From contig JAHEWK010000006.1 in NCBI GenBank assembly GCA_020740775.1, positions 2,604,001-2,668,000 on the forward strand: a stretch of 64,000 nucleotides of DNA. The letters run 5' to 3'. Both the position numbers and the translations under genes were made by a program. The DNA comes from Ilyonectria destructans. Lineage: Eukaryota > Ascomycota > Sordariomycetes > Hypocreales > Nectriaceae. The notes below the pieces were generated by a model, which was given only the letters and a program-made list of their open reading frames with translations, was not told the DNA's origin and did not search any database. Below, in pieces: positions 1 to 12,708 of this stretch (the stretch's first letter is position 1; each line of letters starts with the position of its first letter).

Positions 1-1624
1 CTCCCACAAGCCCTTTCGTGGTTGCTTTGTTGAGAAGTCGGCCAGCTTCTGCAGAAGTTCGTAATGGTGCCCCGTGAAACGGAAGTCCATCTCCCAGTTC
101 CAAACATAGTCAAACTGGGGGTGATCTTGGCTGAACTTCTGGACGGAGAGCCACTGTGCAGTGTGCACGCTGCGCTCTTCCTCATCCTTCAGCTCCGTGT
201 AGACATCCCAGACAAGTTGATCATTCCACAGAATAGTAATGCCTTGGAATTCGGTAGGCACGTACTGCTTCAGGACGTTTTGATAAGTGTCGGAGTCCTC
301 AAAGATGCGGAGACTGTTGTCCTTGACTTGAACTAGAAGGAAAACCTCGTATTCGCCGCCAGACCTCAGAGACAGCTCACTGATGAGAGCCCGAATGGTT
401 TGCTTATCGTTTTCGGTGTACACCTTGCCAGTGTAAGATCGCAAGAGGATAGCTGTGCGTGATTCTGAAATGAAGCTATTGGGGGTGTTTCGGTTCTCCT
501 TGTTGTGAAATTCCTTGTCGTCTTCAACAGCCTCTTCAGTGATGGGCGATGTCGCTGCCTTGGGCTCCTCCGTCTTATCTCGCTGGGATAACCAAGAGTC
601 TGGCGTCTTAGATCCCGCGGATGCTGACGATGTCTCTGGGTAGATATTTAGGTATTCGTTCTTCCGATCCTTGTTCATGTCGTATCGCTGGGCGTTTTTG
701 TGCACACATGCTCGCTGGAGATCGCCCCAGTTGACCTTGGCCCACTCCAAGGGCTCCAACTTACCACTGTCGCCCATCTTGTTCTGAGGAGTCAAACCGT
801 AAGGACCCAGTCGTGTCTCCCGCTCCCAGCACAGATTTCCGTCCATGTTCATAACATCATAGCCACCCATCCTTGGCTTCGGCCACTCGTGAGGTTGGCC
901 TTTGAAGACGAGGAGATCTTCAATGTAATCATTGGTGGCGCCCTTGCATGGAACGTAGGGTGCGTAGCCCTTCTTCTTCCACTCTCGAGTGTTGTAGTTG
1001 GGGAAAGGATCGTAACGAACGGGCTTCTCGACACTGAATTCGACGTCGGATTCTGGGTCGTATCGCAGGTCGGAGCTAAACTCTTCGGTGCGAGCGTCCT
1101 GGTGCTCGAGTGTGGCGAGAGTGTTGCCGTAGATGAGGTTGGACGTCGGAAGGCTACGATGACAGTGTAAGCAAATGATACGGGACGGCTGTATCGCAAA
1201 ATAGCGATAAAAAAACTCACTTTTCAGTGACGGCATAGGCGTGCCTCCACTCCTTTCTCATATCCTTCTCGTGCTGGAGCCTGGCAAGGGCGCCAAATCC
1301 ACGTTCCTTGCCATCTAGCTCGTAGCCCAGCTCAATGTCATTGGGATCCTCCTCGTCAGTCGGATCGTCCCAGTCCTCAAGGTGCTCGGCGGTGAGCTCC
1401 CACAATTCCTTCCGATTTTGAGGTGATTGCCCACCGTTCTGGCCATCTAAAGGATGGCCCTTGGAGCCTCCTGGGAAATAAGGCGGCACGGCTGGAGCAT
1501 TGGAACCCGAGCCACTGAAGAGGATATAGTAGGCCGATAGCATGGCGATGACGATGAGAAACGTCGACTTGGGCCGCAGCTTGCCGGAAAACAAGTGCCG
1601 CCCATGACTAGGCCACCGCTTCAT
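1..1624 (-). CDS. DUF3405 family type II membrane protein (5' part, runs off window)
   Basis: Exon 1 is 1221-1624 and exon 2 is 1-1153, open to the window edge, so the 3' end is missing. The 67-bp intron (1154-1220) has donor GTGAGT and acceptor TAG, and joining restores one continuous frame. The protein starts with a short basic segment, then one hydrophobic span at about residues 20-38 (STFLIVIAMLSAYYILF), then an acidic linker: a type II secretory-pathway membrane topology. Exon 2 carries segments typical of fungal DUF3405 proteins, including CWERETRLGPYG, SRTAILLRSYTGK and YVWNWEMDFRFTGH. DUF3405 has no settled biochemical role that I can name. The topology and the DxD-like acidic patch fit a Golgi lumenal enzyme, but that is inference. 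The family call is firm; the function is open. Confidence 0.88.
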
Positions 1625-4492
1625 GATGGGCGACGTTCACCTAGCCCAAGCGGAGTCGTCGGGGGCGGGTAGCGAGGTCGGCGGTGTCGAGATCGATCGC
1701 GACGAGCGTCGCAACGGAGTAGAAATCAAATTGCAGGGCCAATTTGAATCATAAGTGTGCGACGTGGTCTCCGGCAAGGAGCTCGAGTGCCAGCAGCAGG
1801 CGGCGCAAGGTCGAAAGCTTGTCGCCACAGGGAGAGTCGAGGGTGGAATGGGCGAGGTCCGAGGCGAGACACAGCCTTGCAGTCTGGCGTCCTCCTGGTT
1901 CGGAGCCGAGCGCTTTGCCAAGGGAGCGTCGTGGCCTCTGTCAAAGAAAGCCGGGGGAGGAAATGGGAAAAGGCGGCGCGATAAGAAAAATGGTGGCTCA
2001 AAATACAAGTGAAGGGAGAGAGGGAGGCGGATGGAAGAGACCTGGTCACCAACCGGGAGGTTTGAGGGAACAGGACACACAATCAAGGCTCGAGCAGGAG
2101 AGCAGGAACGGGATGTCGCTGTTTCCTGATTAGGGGAAACCAGGTGTGATGAATGTGGCGTCAAAAAGAGTGGGATAGGCGGGGACTGCACGAGTCTGTA
2201 CAATCCATGCAACACGCAGACTTTCCCTCTAGCATAGTACGAAATATTACGGATCCAATACCTACTGGTATCTCTGGAGCGTCCCCTAAACCAGACCTCG
2301 TCCAAGCGCCTTTAGGGGAGTTGCCCCTGCGTTTAGTGGAGGTCAGCTCAAGGGACTAGACCGCTAGGTGCGTTAGTGACGAGCCACCTCAACCTAGCGA
2401 TGCAGTGGTTTGCTCTGGCAGTGGATGGCAGTGATAACCGAAGTACCAATTAGTCTGTGGCTTCGCATTGGGATATTGGCTGAGTGAGACTATAAGGGGT
2501 ATGCGGCTGGATTCCGCAATCTTACCAGCCATCATCCGTCACAATGTACGGAGTCTCCAATCCGTGGAGCCTGCCACGCGGTACAACACAAGCACCGGCA
2601 GCACTCGACGGTATATCGGACGGCCTTCATGGGTCGCTTTGGGGAGTTTGGTGGGACCCATGTTCGTGTGTTCGTGGACAGCCGCAATCGTCCCGTCGTG
2701 GGTGGGTGTCGTGGCTCTAGTGGGCGGTGGGTATGCTCTGTGGTGTGGTACGTGTAGCACTGTAGCTGTGGCAAGCCCCTGACGAGAATTCTCCAAATTT
2801 CAAGCTGCAGCGAACTATTACCACGTACAATCGAGGAGCCAGTCTCCCTTGAATGCCTCGTGCTCCAAGAGATCTCCAGTTGGGGAGCGAGCTTCTGTAA
2901 CACGTCTCACTTCTTCCCGGTCCTTTGTGGTCCAAAACGTTCCGCTTTGTTTGCTCCATCGCCCTCGCTCATGCGACGTGTCTTACTGTTGCTCGCTCTC
3001 GCTCCCAATCCCTTTCCTGGCTTGTTTACCAGTGGAGCCGCCCCCGGCCATCTGCTGTCGTCATCAGCGTCGCAACGCCAGAACGGTCGCAAGGGTTTGC
3101 TGAGTAGCGGGCATGCGTCAACATTAACACGGCTGGTCTTTATCCTTAGTGACGCTCCTGTTTTCTCCGACTGGTTGGTTTCGGCGAGAGTCAAGAACAT
3201 TCGGGAACACCCATATGAAGTGGCTTGGAAAGTGCGAAGAGGCTGCCAACTATCTTTCCCCTGGTGGAGAACCAATATTTAGAGTGAGCGATGCCAAGAT
3301 TGCTTAAATGACTGCCGTTGAAGATCTTCTTCCCTGATTGTCCCTGTTCCTACCCCGTCTTCTCCGGCGAAATATGACCCGCTCCGCTCATACACCAACG
3401 CCCTTGATCGTGGCGACCCCTTCGTAGGATCGTTGCCTTGCGACAATAATAAGCATCCGATTCGCTTGAAACTACAGTTTCCTATTCTTGAATTCAACCG
3501 GATATCTGAGTGCACGGAGCGTCGATTTCGCTGACGCATGTATAAATAGTTGTGGCAGTGTCGAAACTTACACTAGTGTTGGGGAAAACGCCAAATGTCG
3601 TGGTAATTCTCCGCACCTTAACATCAAGCATATGAAGTATGAGGAGGTAGTCCCCTAGCCAGCGAAGTTGATGTTTGGGATTTTCTGGCAGATGTTAGAT
3701 CAAGGAGGACGCTAAAACACAGCATGGGAAATAACAGGTGCCATGTTGCGCCCGTGATTCAACCATAAGACGTGACTTAGAGTAGGGCCCTAACGCGGCA
3801 GATTCGACAGGTATTCATCTTGGTCGACGACATAGTATAAGCCTCCGTACCATTGATTCGCTGCTGAGAGATATATGCCGAGAATGCTATCCAATATTAC
3901 CTAACAGTGGATGAGGTTTAATCAATGAGCGAGATTGGGATGGGCTCGGAATCAGAGCAACCTTAAGCTACAACACAATCACTATCATTGTAGACACAAA
4001 AGTTTTACAGTTGAATGCGAATTTTATTAAGACAAAGCCTTCCAGGGGTCTCCAATGCCATGCACAACCCAATGCAAGAGTTCCTATCTCACGCCGTCCC
4101 AAAGCTGACGCTTCCCGGCACGAGACATGCAATACCACCTTCGCCCCGATATGCGTGAACGATGCCATAAAACTCCCCGCGACGCAAAAGACCGCACCAA
4201 CATGATACATAAATGGCCGACCAATGCCGATGCATTGGCCCCTTTCATGTAGAAAACAAAAAGTTTGCAAAACAGAGTGCCCGATTTTCCACGGGTCCAG
4301 GTATATCGGGGAGCCAAAATTCAAACCAGGGGGTATAATGAAGCAGAAAAAAAAACATCCCAACTCCTGCGTCAAAGGAGAGTAAAATCGACCGTGTAGA
4401 ACCGTAATGGTGCGTCAAGGTCGGATTACAAAGCGGGGTAGGTCCATTAGGAGTCGTAACGTCAAAAAGTGGAGGAATTAGGTCGGTTATCA
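1625..4492. other. 2.9-kb intergenic region upstream of the DUF3405 gene
   Basis: This lies between the DUF3405 start (minus strand, so this is its promoter side) and the stop of the LIM gene. Several open frames of up to about 220 codons occur between 1637 and 2300, but they overlap on both strands, are low in complexity and match no family I know, so I treat them as leader or promoter DNA. Two perfect inverted repeats sit at 2283-2399 and are listed separately. No RNA gene or mobile element was recognised. Confidence 0.6.
2283..2399. repeat. Two successive perfect 8-bp inverted repeats
   Basis: The first repeat is CCCCTAAA at 2283-2290 with TTTAGGGG at 2311-2318 (20-nt spacer). The second is CGCTAGGT at 2362-2369 with ACCTAGCG at 2392-2399 (22-nt spacer). 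Both arms of each are perfect. They could form stems in RNA or mark protein-binding palindromes. Their role is unknown. Confidence 0.6.
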
Positions 4493-6792
4493 TCACATCA
4501 TGCCGAGGCGGGTGTTGCGCTTGTTCATCCGCGGTCGTGAGCCAGGGCCGCCAGCAACGGGGCCAGGGCCGAGCCGGTTTCCAGTTGGAAGCCCGTATGG
4601 AGGACGGGGAAGTCCCATGCCGGGAGGAGGTCGCTGTCCGGGCGAGGGTCGGCCAGGGAGGCCGGGCTTGCCTCGAGGACCGGGAGGTCCCAGGAACCCA
4701 GGAGGACCAGGAGGACCGGGAGGACCAGGAGGTCCAAGAGGCCCTCGGGGAGTTTGCGGTCCCTTCATGGTCCGATCTGGTTCGGCCGCCTGGTCGTTGC
4801 CGGCAAGCCAGGGCTGCTGGACCCGTCGCCAGGCGTCTCGTTCGCAGTATGACTTGCCGTCCACCTCGAAGTAGCCCTCGGAGAGCGATCGTCCGCAGTC
4901 AAGGCAACGGAAGCAGCCCACATGGTACTTGATTTGGAACTCGTCCTGCAGATACTGTCCCTCGATGCCCTTCTGGCAGCTACCGCACAAGCTACCATTT
5001 AGCTTATGGTAGTGCTGTTCGCAATAAGGCTTGTCCTCGTGAACATAAAATTCAGCGGAGGTAAATGGCTCAGAGCAGGTCGTACACACAAAGCACGCCT
5101 TGTGGTACTTGCCCGTCAACCTCCCATCCGCGGATGAAATGCTCTTTCCCGTGATTTCAAGCTTACAGGCCTTGCAGGAGCCTCTGCTCGCAGTTGGGTC
5201 GCGTGACATTTTTCGAGGAGGTTGTGATAGCGGCGCGGGTGCGACGTAGGGACGATAGGGCTGGATGGCCGGGTCGACCGACTGTAGGTCTCGGGGGGAG
5301 GTGCTGTAAGGGCCGGGCGTGACCGGGGCATCGAATCGGCGGCCGCTTTGGATGGCTGGGTCGAGCCTGTCTCCCGGAGAAGTCTCGTAGGGTGACTCGG
5401 CCAGTGGTGACCTGGCTCGGGGTGGTTGTAGAGCAGGGTCGATTCGTAGGTCCTTTGGTCGCAAGCTATCCACCGAGCTCTGCATATCGCTCATTCCGCC
5501 GGTCATAGTTGACGGATCGGAAGGCTGGCGTCGGGTGTGGGATCTCGCCGGGCTAGTCTGGGAGCTCGTTTGACTGGGGTGGCTGAAGGTTGAATATCCT
5601 GAGGATGTTGAGTCGGAGGGTGTGTGATAGGGGTTGCTGGTGCCGAATTCGGCAGCTAGATCCACAGACCCCGTATTCTTCTGTGGGCGGAGGAGGCTCT
5701 TCCGGGGCGGAGGACGTCTTGAGGTATCCGGGCCCATTGATGGTCTGCTTCTATGACCCAGAGTGAACTCAGGCTTGTGGCTATCGGGTCGAGAACCTGG
5801 TGCTGAAGGTGCTCGATATGGTTGGATCTCTTGATGTGATGCCTTGGGAAAGGTGTCTGAACGGGTCATGAACCCCAGAGGCTTCGGCTCGAGCTCGGGC
5901 TCAAAGCCCGGCGATGGCGGTCCAAATCCCTCATAGTCGCCTCTTTTCGGTATGCTGGGAGCTGTAGTACCAGCGCTGCTAGTGCTGGTCGCGCTGGCTG
6001 CGCTGGCGGTGTGATAATGAAGGGGCGCCGTTGCTGATCGCTTCGGAGCCATGGGGTCTTTCGGCGCAGACAGAAAATCGATCTGCTTGTCAAATTGCTT
6101 GTCAAAAGAGGCGCTGCGCGGAGGAGGGAACGAAGGCGAGGAAGGACTCCTGCTCGTATCAAACGGCCCCGGCGCGATCGTCTCCATTCGCGCCATCAGA
6201 GTAGAGTTGACTTGAGAGCCTGGGCTCACAGAGAGATGCATTTCTACTTCGGACCCAGACAACGCAGAGGCCCCAGACTTCCTGTCACTAAAGCTCGGGA
6301 AGAAACTGGGACTCTCCATCGGGCGCGACGAAGGAATCAGGTCATCCTCGAGTGCAGGAGATGAGATAAAAAAGTCGTCTACTCGAGGGGGCGACAGACT
6401 TCGAGATTCGCCAACGAGGCTGTTTGGGGTCAACTGGGATTGTCGCATCCACGGATCATCTAAGTCCATGTTAGTGAATCCAGTCGCCCTGTCCGACACT
6501 CAGTCCACTCACTTGCTACGTTAATATCGACGGCGGGCGGAATGCGCCCAAACTTGTCTTGCGCCTTCGAGGCATTGTATGGGGTGTAGGGTTCATATTC
6601 GTCTTCCTCTGGAGGCGGTGACACTGTTGACCTGGTTAGTCTGGCGGAATGGACGTGGTTCCTGGTGGTCGCCTTACGCTCAGCTGTCGGTCCGGTGCAG
6701 ATGTGCTCTCCCATGAGAGAGATTTCGACTTGTCGGCCACATGATGAACACTTGATGGTGGGAAGCATCATAGATTCCCGCAACATCGCCAT
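4493..6792 (-). CDS. LIM-domain protein with two tandem LIM domains and a collagen-like tail
   Basis: Three exons, 6678-6792, 6513-6623 and 4493-6459, give 730 residues. Introns of 54 and 53 bp have donors GTAAGG and GTGAGT. The first intron is a multiple of three and open, so it could be missed; its CTAAC branch site supports splicing. The N-terminus carries a [18 protein letters not shown] zinc-knuckle-like motif. A long Ser/Pro-rich disordered middle follows, then LIM 1 (about residues 504-562, starting CKAC and ending CEQH) and LIM 2 (about 567-620, starting CGSC). LIM domains are zinc-binding protein-interaction modules. Fungal LIM-only proteins of this layout resemble paxillin-like scaffolds of the actin and polarity machinery, so a scaffold role is likely but inferred. 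The tail after LIM 2 holds 11 consecutive Gly-X-Y triplets, which is odd for this family. Confidence 0.9.
4646..4744 (-). repeat. Collagen-like Gly-X-Y run inside the LIM gene
   Basis: Eleven uninterrupted Gly-X-Y triplets (residues about 648-680) follow the second LIM domain. Most are Gly-Pro-Pro, with [12 protein letters not shown] and GRP later in the run. The DNA is a GGA/CC(A/T/C)-type short tandem array, so slippage is a likely origin. Confidence 0.85.
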
Positions 6793-8080
6793 GGTGAAGG
6801 ATGGGGCGGTGGCCGCAGATCCGAGGGGTTAGAGTCGGTGATGGGCGACCAAAGTCCTACTGATTCATTGGGGTTCGATTGTTCAACGCCGACTGGGACA
6901 GCGACGTTGAAGTTCGCTTGTCGGAAGCCCAATATGGGTCGATGCGTGCGCAAAAACGTGGTGGAAAATGAGCGCAGGTTTTCGCGGTGAAGTCGTATCA
7001 GCGGCCAGGGCGGTGACGACGGATGTGTTTCGTCCCCCCAGGCCAGTCAGAGTCCTGTTACCGGTATCCCTGGGGTTGCTGGCGAAAATCGGCAGTGGTG
7101 ATGCCAGGAAAAGCAAACCTTGCGGTTGGGCAAAGAAAGCAAACGGCGGAGGAGATGTTTGCAACGGCGATCACCTCAGCCAGGCTGCAGGGTCGCCCGA
7201 TTATGGGGGATATCGCGAGAGTTGTTTGGGGCGAGTTTGTTCGGCTGCACGCACGTCGTGATCCGAGGCCGGGATTGAATCAAGGCGAGGAAACGGGCAG
7301 GCCAGACCAGACGAGACGACGTCTGCAACAGAACGACTCAGCGCAAACACGTCCCAGACACGAAAGGACAGAGGGAAGTTCCGAGTGACGGCTCGCGGTC
7401 AGAGGAAGCGCCGGGCGTGGTGTCTCGAAGTGTGGAAGTGTGGAGGACGGCGTCCCTGGAGACTGTGGGCTTGTTGCTAAGGGGGGACCCTAGGCTCATC
7501 CTGGACCTCATCCTGGCCGTACCCTGGCGCCCTGGCGCTCTTGTTAAGTTGGGTTGGTCTCTGCGCAAAGCTGCAGACCCCTGTACCCCTGGCCGGCGAC
7601 TGCAACGAGACGGCGGGCGAGCAGACGGGTCTGCGGTGGGCGCGGTGTGGAAGAGCCCATCGTGGGCTTTTAGTCCGCTTTGCTTCAGGTTTGCCATGGT
7701 TGTGGGTTGAAGATCTTGGAACGGGTATAGGACCGCATAGCCAAAAGACGTGCATCTTAGCCGCTTCCAATGGCAAAATCAATTAATACCGTGCTACTGT
7801 ACTCCGTAGACAGCACTGAGACACGGCTTACACTGGGGAACCAGAACCACATCTTCACCTTTCCCCTCACAACGACAAGTAGCCCCTCATTTCATCTCAC
7901 TTGGCAACTTATTAGCAGTACGAACCCCGTTGCGTCCATCCATTCGGAGCACGAGGAAGCCATCGCTGGCTCCTATTCTCGGCTCGTCGGTTGGCCTCGC
8001 TTGCTCAGGATTTCATGCCTCCTATCCTCGGACAAATACCCTGCCTGCCCTGGTGCCCCGAATGGCCCTGTAAACGGAGC

Positions 8081-8182
8081 TTGCAGACGGAGCCTGCAAA
8101 TGCAACTGGGATGCATTGTTGCATCCAAGCGAGAGTTTACCAGCCATGGAGGACGGAGTACGGAGTACGGGCTCCTCCGTCC
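8081..8182. repeat. Cluster of three perfect hairpins
   Basis: Three inverted repeats lie within 102 bp. TTGCAG/CTGCAA at 8081-8099 has a 7-nt loop. GGATGCA/TGCATCC at 8109-8126 has a 4-nt loop. GGACGGAG/CTCCGTCC at 8151-8182 encloses a short GGAGTAC tandem. Three perfect stems this close together are more than expected by chance in plain spacer. No coding frame explains them. Confidence 0.65.
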
Positions 8183-11100
8183 AAGACCCCAGTGATCGGT
8201 CACCACCTTGGGCTTGGACGGATGGGATGGATGGCACCTCGACTGCACAACAACCGCATCAACAACCCAAGCAGCCATCGGCCGACCCGATCAGAGAGCC
8301 ACACTCTCCACACACACTTGACCGCCCTACGCCTCCATCAAGTGCTACCAGTGGTCAGGACGTCATTGCCATCATCTCTAGTTCATCAAAGCGGCATCGT
8401 GACCAGAGCCAGTGACAGCGACGCAGAGTTCACGACTGAGTCCTCCTCCGGCTAGGACCGCTTCAGTCATACGACGCCGCCAGAGCACTGTCCAACAGCC
8501 GCTCAGAGTCGGATCGTAACGTTCTCACGGCCTCGTGCACGGAGTCTCGTACCTTGCAGGAGCTCTGTGCAAGTGGCCCAGGACCCTGGCGCAAGCAACG
8601 CTCCCCCAGCGGCCCCTGTGGTCCGCTAAACCGCGCTGGGAGGTCACCCGGCCGAAAAGGGAGCTGTCTCATCAAACGTCCCTTATTGCCCTCATGGTGT
8701 GGTCCGAAGGCCGTGGGGAACAACCTGTCAACGCGCAGGGTTGGATTGCGGCACCAATTAATGGCAAATCACTAATACGGACGGCGGTCCTCGTCCGCCG
8801 GGATTGGTCAGGGAAAAGGGCGAGTCTAAACCAAAGCCAAACTGGCCTCGCCAACACGATGTCGGACGTGATTTTTTCCTGCCCGCCATCTGTGGGCTTC
8901 CTTGTGGGTTCCATAGCGGACTCCCAAATTCGGACAAGCCTCGTTGGTTGAACAGGGCTGAGGGGAAGTTTCCAATCTCTCGATAGCGGCGCGGGTGGCC
9001 GTGTTGATTGGTGGGTGCAGGCGACGGAAGGATAAAGGTGATTACTGAATTGGGGCTCTACTATGCTGGCCCAGCGACACTTCCACCCTCGACTTGTCCA
9101 ACTGCCCTTTTCAGTGGCTGCCCTGGACAAGTGTGGCTGATCTTCATCTCTCCCACCCAGCAGAGAGCCTAGTCGCTCGTGATGCTACAACAATGCATGT
9201 GATGGAACGTTAGATTGAGTACCGGCAGGTTGATTTCCCGTACTACCCAACCATCGTGCGGCGTTTCGTGACGGCCGAGATGTAGCAGATATTAAAACCA
9301 TCCGTCCAGTGATCTGAAAGCTCGACTCCACGGCTGCCACCCAATAGGTCGGCACTTAAGGGCTGTCTCTTGTCTGAGGAGCCACCTCAGCCATGGGACT
9401 CCACTGTCTCAGGTACCAACGGGAGCGCTGTTCTGAATTCCATTAAACCTCCGCGCGTAAATGGAGACTAATAAATGGAGATGGGCAATTCAGAAACGCG
9501 ACTCATCTGACCGCTTCTAAAATCGATAACCCGTGACTAAGAAACGCCACGCGGAGGAGACGGGACTATTCTCCACGTCTACTACACGACCATCTCCATC
9601 GTATTTCAAAATCTCCCCTTTTCCTCAGTAACACGACTCATGCCCATCCGAGTTAATTCAACTGCGGTTAGGAATGGAAGGTTGAAAGCTTCCACTAAAA
9701 GCTGTGGCTTTCTGGGGCTGAACAACGGCGTGCGCTCGACTAAGGAGCTAGGAGACATCGAAGCTTCTCGGATGAAGCCTTCTCCGGTTCTCTAGGGAAC
9801 AAATCACGCGCTGGTCGGCCTGTACACAATACCAAAATCTTCTTTCTATGGTTGGCAGCAACATGAGCAAATATAGCCAGGGGGTACGAGAAAAGGGCCG
9901 CGAGAAACTCTGAAGCACGCACGTGGGGAAATAATAGCATAGTTCTTAATTCCCGGGGTCCTCCAACCCCAATGCTCGCTTCCGAATTCCTACATCTGAG
10001 TCTTATCTTCAAGGAATTGATCGTCCAAGACGCCAGTGCCGCGGCGGGGAAATCATTTGATGAAGGTGAATTTAGCGTGGAGTGCTAGCGGTGTCTCGAT
10101 GCTCAGCGCGCCCCAACACCAAGACGCCATGAAGATGGCGCACGTCATTCGGACCCTAGCCCAAATCGCATTCACCCAGGGGGAGGGGCAGCAGCCGATG
10201 TCTGTGGTTTCACCTGGCCGGTTTTGTGGGCGTGATCGCCAATCGGCTATCTGACACCTGCTCAGTCTCAAGTGCACGGTGATAATTGCAGCTTACAGTC
10301 AGCATTGCGAGCCGCATGGAAACGATAGTTGGAGGTGGCTAGTAATAGTGAGAGTGTTCGATTTGACTTCTAGACCAGGAGTTGCTTATGGCCAAAGCCC
10401 AGCGCCTCGTTTGGCAGATAGTGTCGTGACGATAAGAGGAACGCCCGCCCGAGTTCAACTACCGACGCAAGGCGGATGAAGACCAATGAAACACGATCTC
10501 AAGTTATCAGCCCCTCGTTGTTTGAGAGGTGGTCACGATAGGGTCCTTGATCGACAACTCTGTTTCGGATGACAAGCTCCGGGCAGGGGGGAACGTTTCT
10601 GCAACTGTTTGATGTTGTAGTTTAGATAGGAAACAGTGAACAGTCAGAGGAAGTTTCCCGATGGACACGTGTATCCCCAACCAGCGGGCGGCCTCCACGT
10701 AACCTCCGCCTGTCCGTCAGGCTCATGCATGGGCCATTTGCTCCGATGTTGGTCGACGGTGAGCCGGAGGGAATGGCTGATTTGCCGACCGGTGTCGGCA
10801 GCGGTGGAGCCCTCGGGACGGGCATGGTGAGCAGAGTCCCATTGAAAAGGCGGAGAGGCTGGATCTGCAAGAAGAGAGCGACGGTGCGACCTGAGGCATG
10901 ATCAAGGGCACCAACGGTAATCCTTGTCGAACTGGCTGGAGTTGCTGCTTGGCTCGACAAATGGCAAAATGTCACAACAGCCGCTGGAGCCGTTGAGGTA
11001 ATTCCGTGCTAGCGCTCGCAGAGTTGAGATCGCCGAAGGATGCGGCAGGCCAGCACACCTCCTCCTCAGGCGACAGACCGATCGGACCAGGCAACGAAGC

Positions 11101-12708
11101 TGCTCCCAATTGTTTCGAGGTTGACAATATATTATGACCTGATTAGATAACAACTGCAGTTACACTGCACTGCTTATACACCATGCGTGAGCGCTCACCT
11201 CGTGTTCCACCAACTACACCGTCTCTGTGCCTGCGTATCGTCGCTGCAATCATAGCCGAGAACCCAGCGAAGGAAGACTAGGATTCCAAGCACTGCAGAT
11301 ATGCAGGATGCAGCCGACAAAAGGATGAGCATGAGCATCAAAGCGTGCATATTCACGCATTCTTAGCAGAGTAGAGTCCCGTGTTAACCCTATCAGTGCT
11401 GTCTAACGTATGGCCGCAGAACGAGTACGGAGGACCGGAGTACCGAAGGCCGGAGGGGAAGGATTCGGCGTGCTCTCAACAAGGTAAGACTACGCATCGA
11501 TCTCGGGTTACCGTGTAGGCTCGCACCGAGATTGGGCGCAACTGTATACATTACGTACTATGCATACTATGCAGGACAGCTCTGTACGCGGAACCAAGTG
11601 CGCGCGCTCAGGAGAGACACCGGGACGAGGGACGCACTGCACGCACAAGACATCTTACCCCTCCAGGTCTCAGTGGTCTTAGGTCCTCCCGGGTCCCGCA
11701 CTCTGCCGAAGTCCCAGGGACAGCGCCAATCACAAACTTGGCGCCTTGGTAGTGACGAAGCCTCCTGCACGACTTTATTGGTGGCGCATAGATTGAGGCC
11801 AAATCGCATCTTCGTTGCCCAATTGCACGAGCTAGCGAGGGAGGACTCGCGGGATGCTGCTCTGGAATGATGCCAGGGGCGTAGGGGGCTCAGGCCACTG
11901 GTTCGGCAACACACGCACAACCACTGGATGGAGCCCGATGATCCATTGATACCGAGAGCCGAGAGCAGCCAGGCACCAGACAGACGCAGACCGAAGCGGA
12001 CAGATAAGCCGCTGACTGCGCTGGCGTCATCCCGCAAGTGCCCGAAGCACATGCTCTGTTAGAGTTGAGAAGTTACTTGAGGAAGCCGGATGAAAGCGAG
12101 CGTGTGTCTTCGATACGGCCTCCAACCACGGGCCAAACCACGGGCCAAACCACCAGCAAAATCACTCTCAATTCCGCTCATTGTCGCCCACTGTAAAAAC
12201 ACCCGAAATGGGATCTGTAGCCCCCCTCCCCCGCCCCCTCCGCAGCATCCGAATCAGCCCACAGCGCTCCGGTGCTGGGTCGTGGCTGTGGGACGGCCCA
12301 CAAGTTGCAGTCTCCAGCGTGCATCAGCGCCTCAACAGGCCTAACTCTCTGTGCCTACGACCGCTAGATTATCGCGACCCCACTAGTGCCGCGTCTTCAC
12401 CGCCCACGCTCGACGTGGCAGCCAACTCGTGTTCGCCTTTTGCACCATATTTGAACCCCTTCGTCTCCGTCGCTTTCTCTGTTTCTGACTTTTCGTTCCC
12501 AACCACAGAAAATCCAATCCATTCCAACCTTCAGCTTCCAGCTTCACCCTCAACCCCTTCATCAGTCTCTTGTAGTCCACTAGCTACTGAGTTCTGCTCG
12601 GCTACCCCGCCAAACAACAACCACCCCGCCAAAGTCACCTTATCACAAAGATCGAGGCTTGATCTCGATCACTCCAGTCGTCAAGACGTTTTCCAATCTC
12701 CTCAACTC

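Noticed and set aside
1637..2305. 222-codon minus-strand frame upstream of the DUF3405 gene
   Set aside because: It is low in complexity (Pro/Ser/Arg), with competing frames on both strands and no family match. It is best read as leader or promoter DNA.
2283..2318. Telomere-like CCCCTAAA/TTTAGGGG
   Set aside because: Only single copies on each side, not an array. Kept as an inverted repeat, not as an interstitial telomere.
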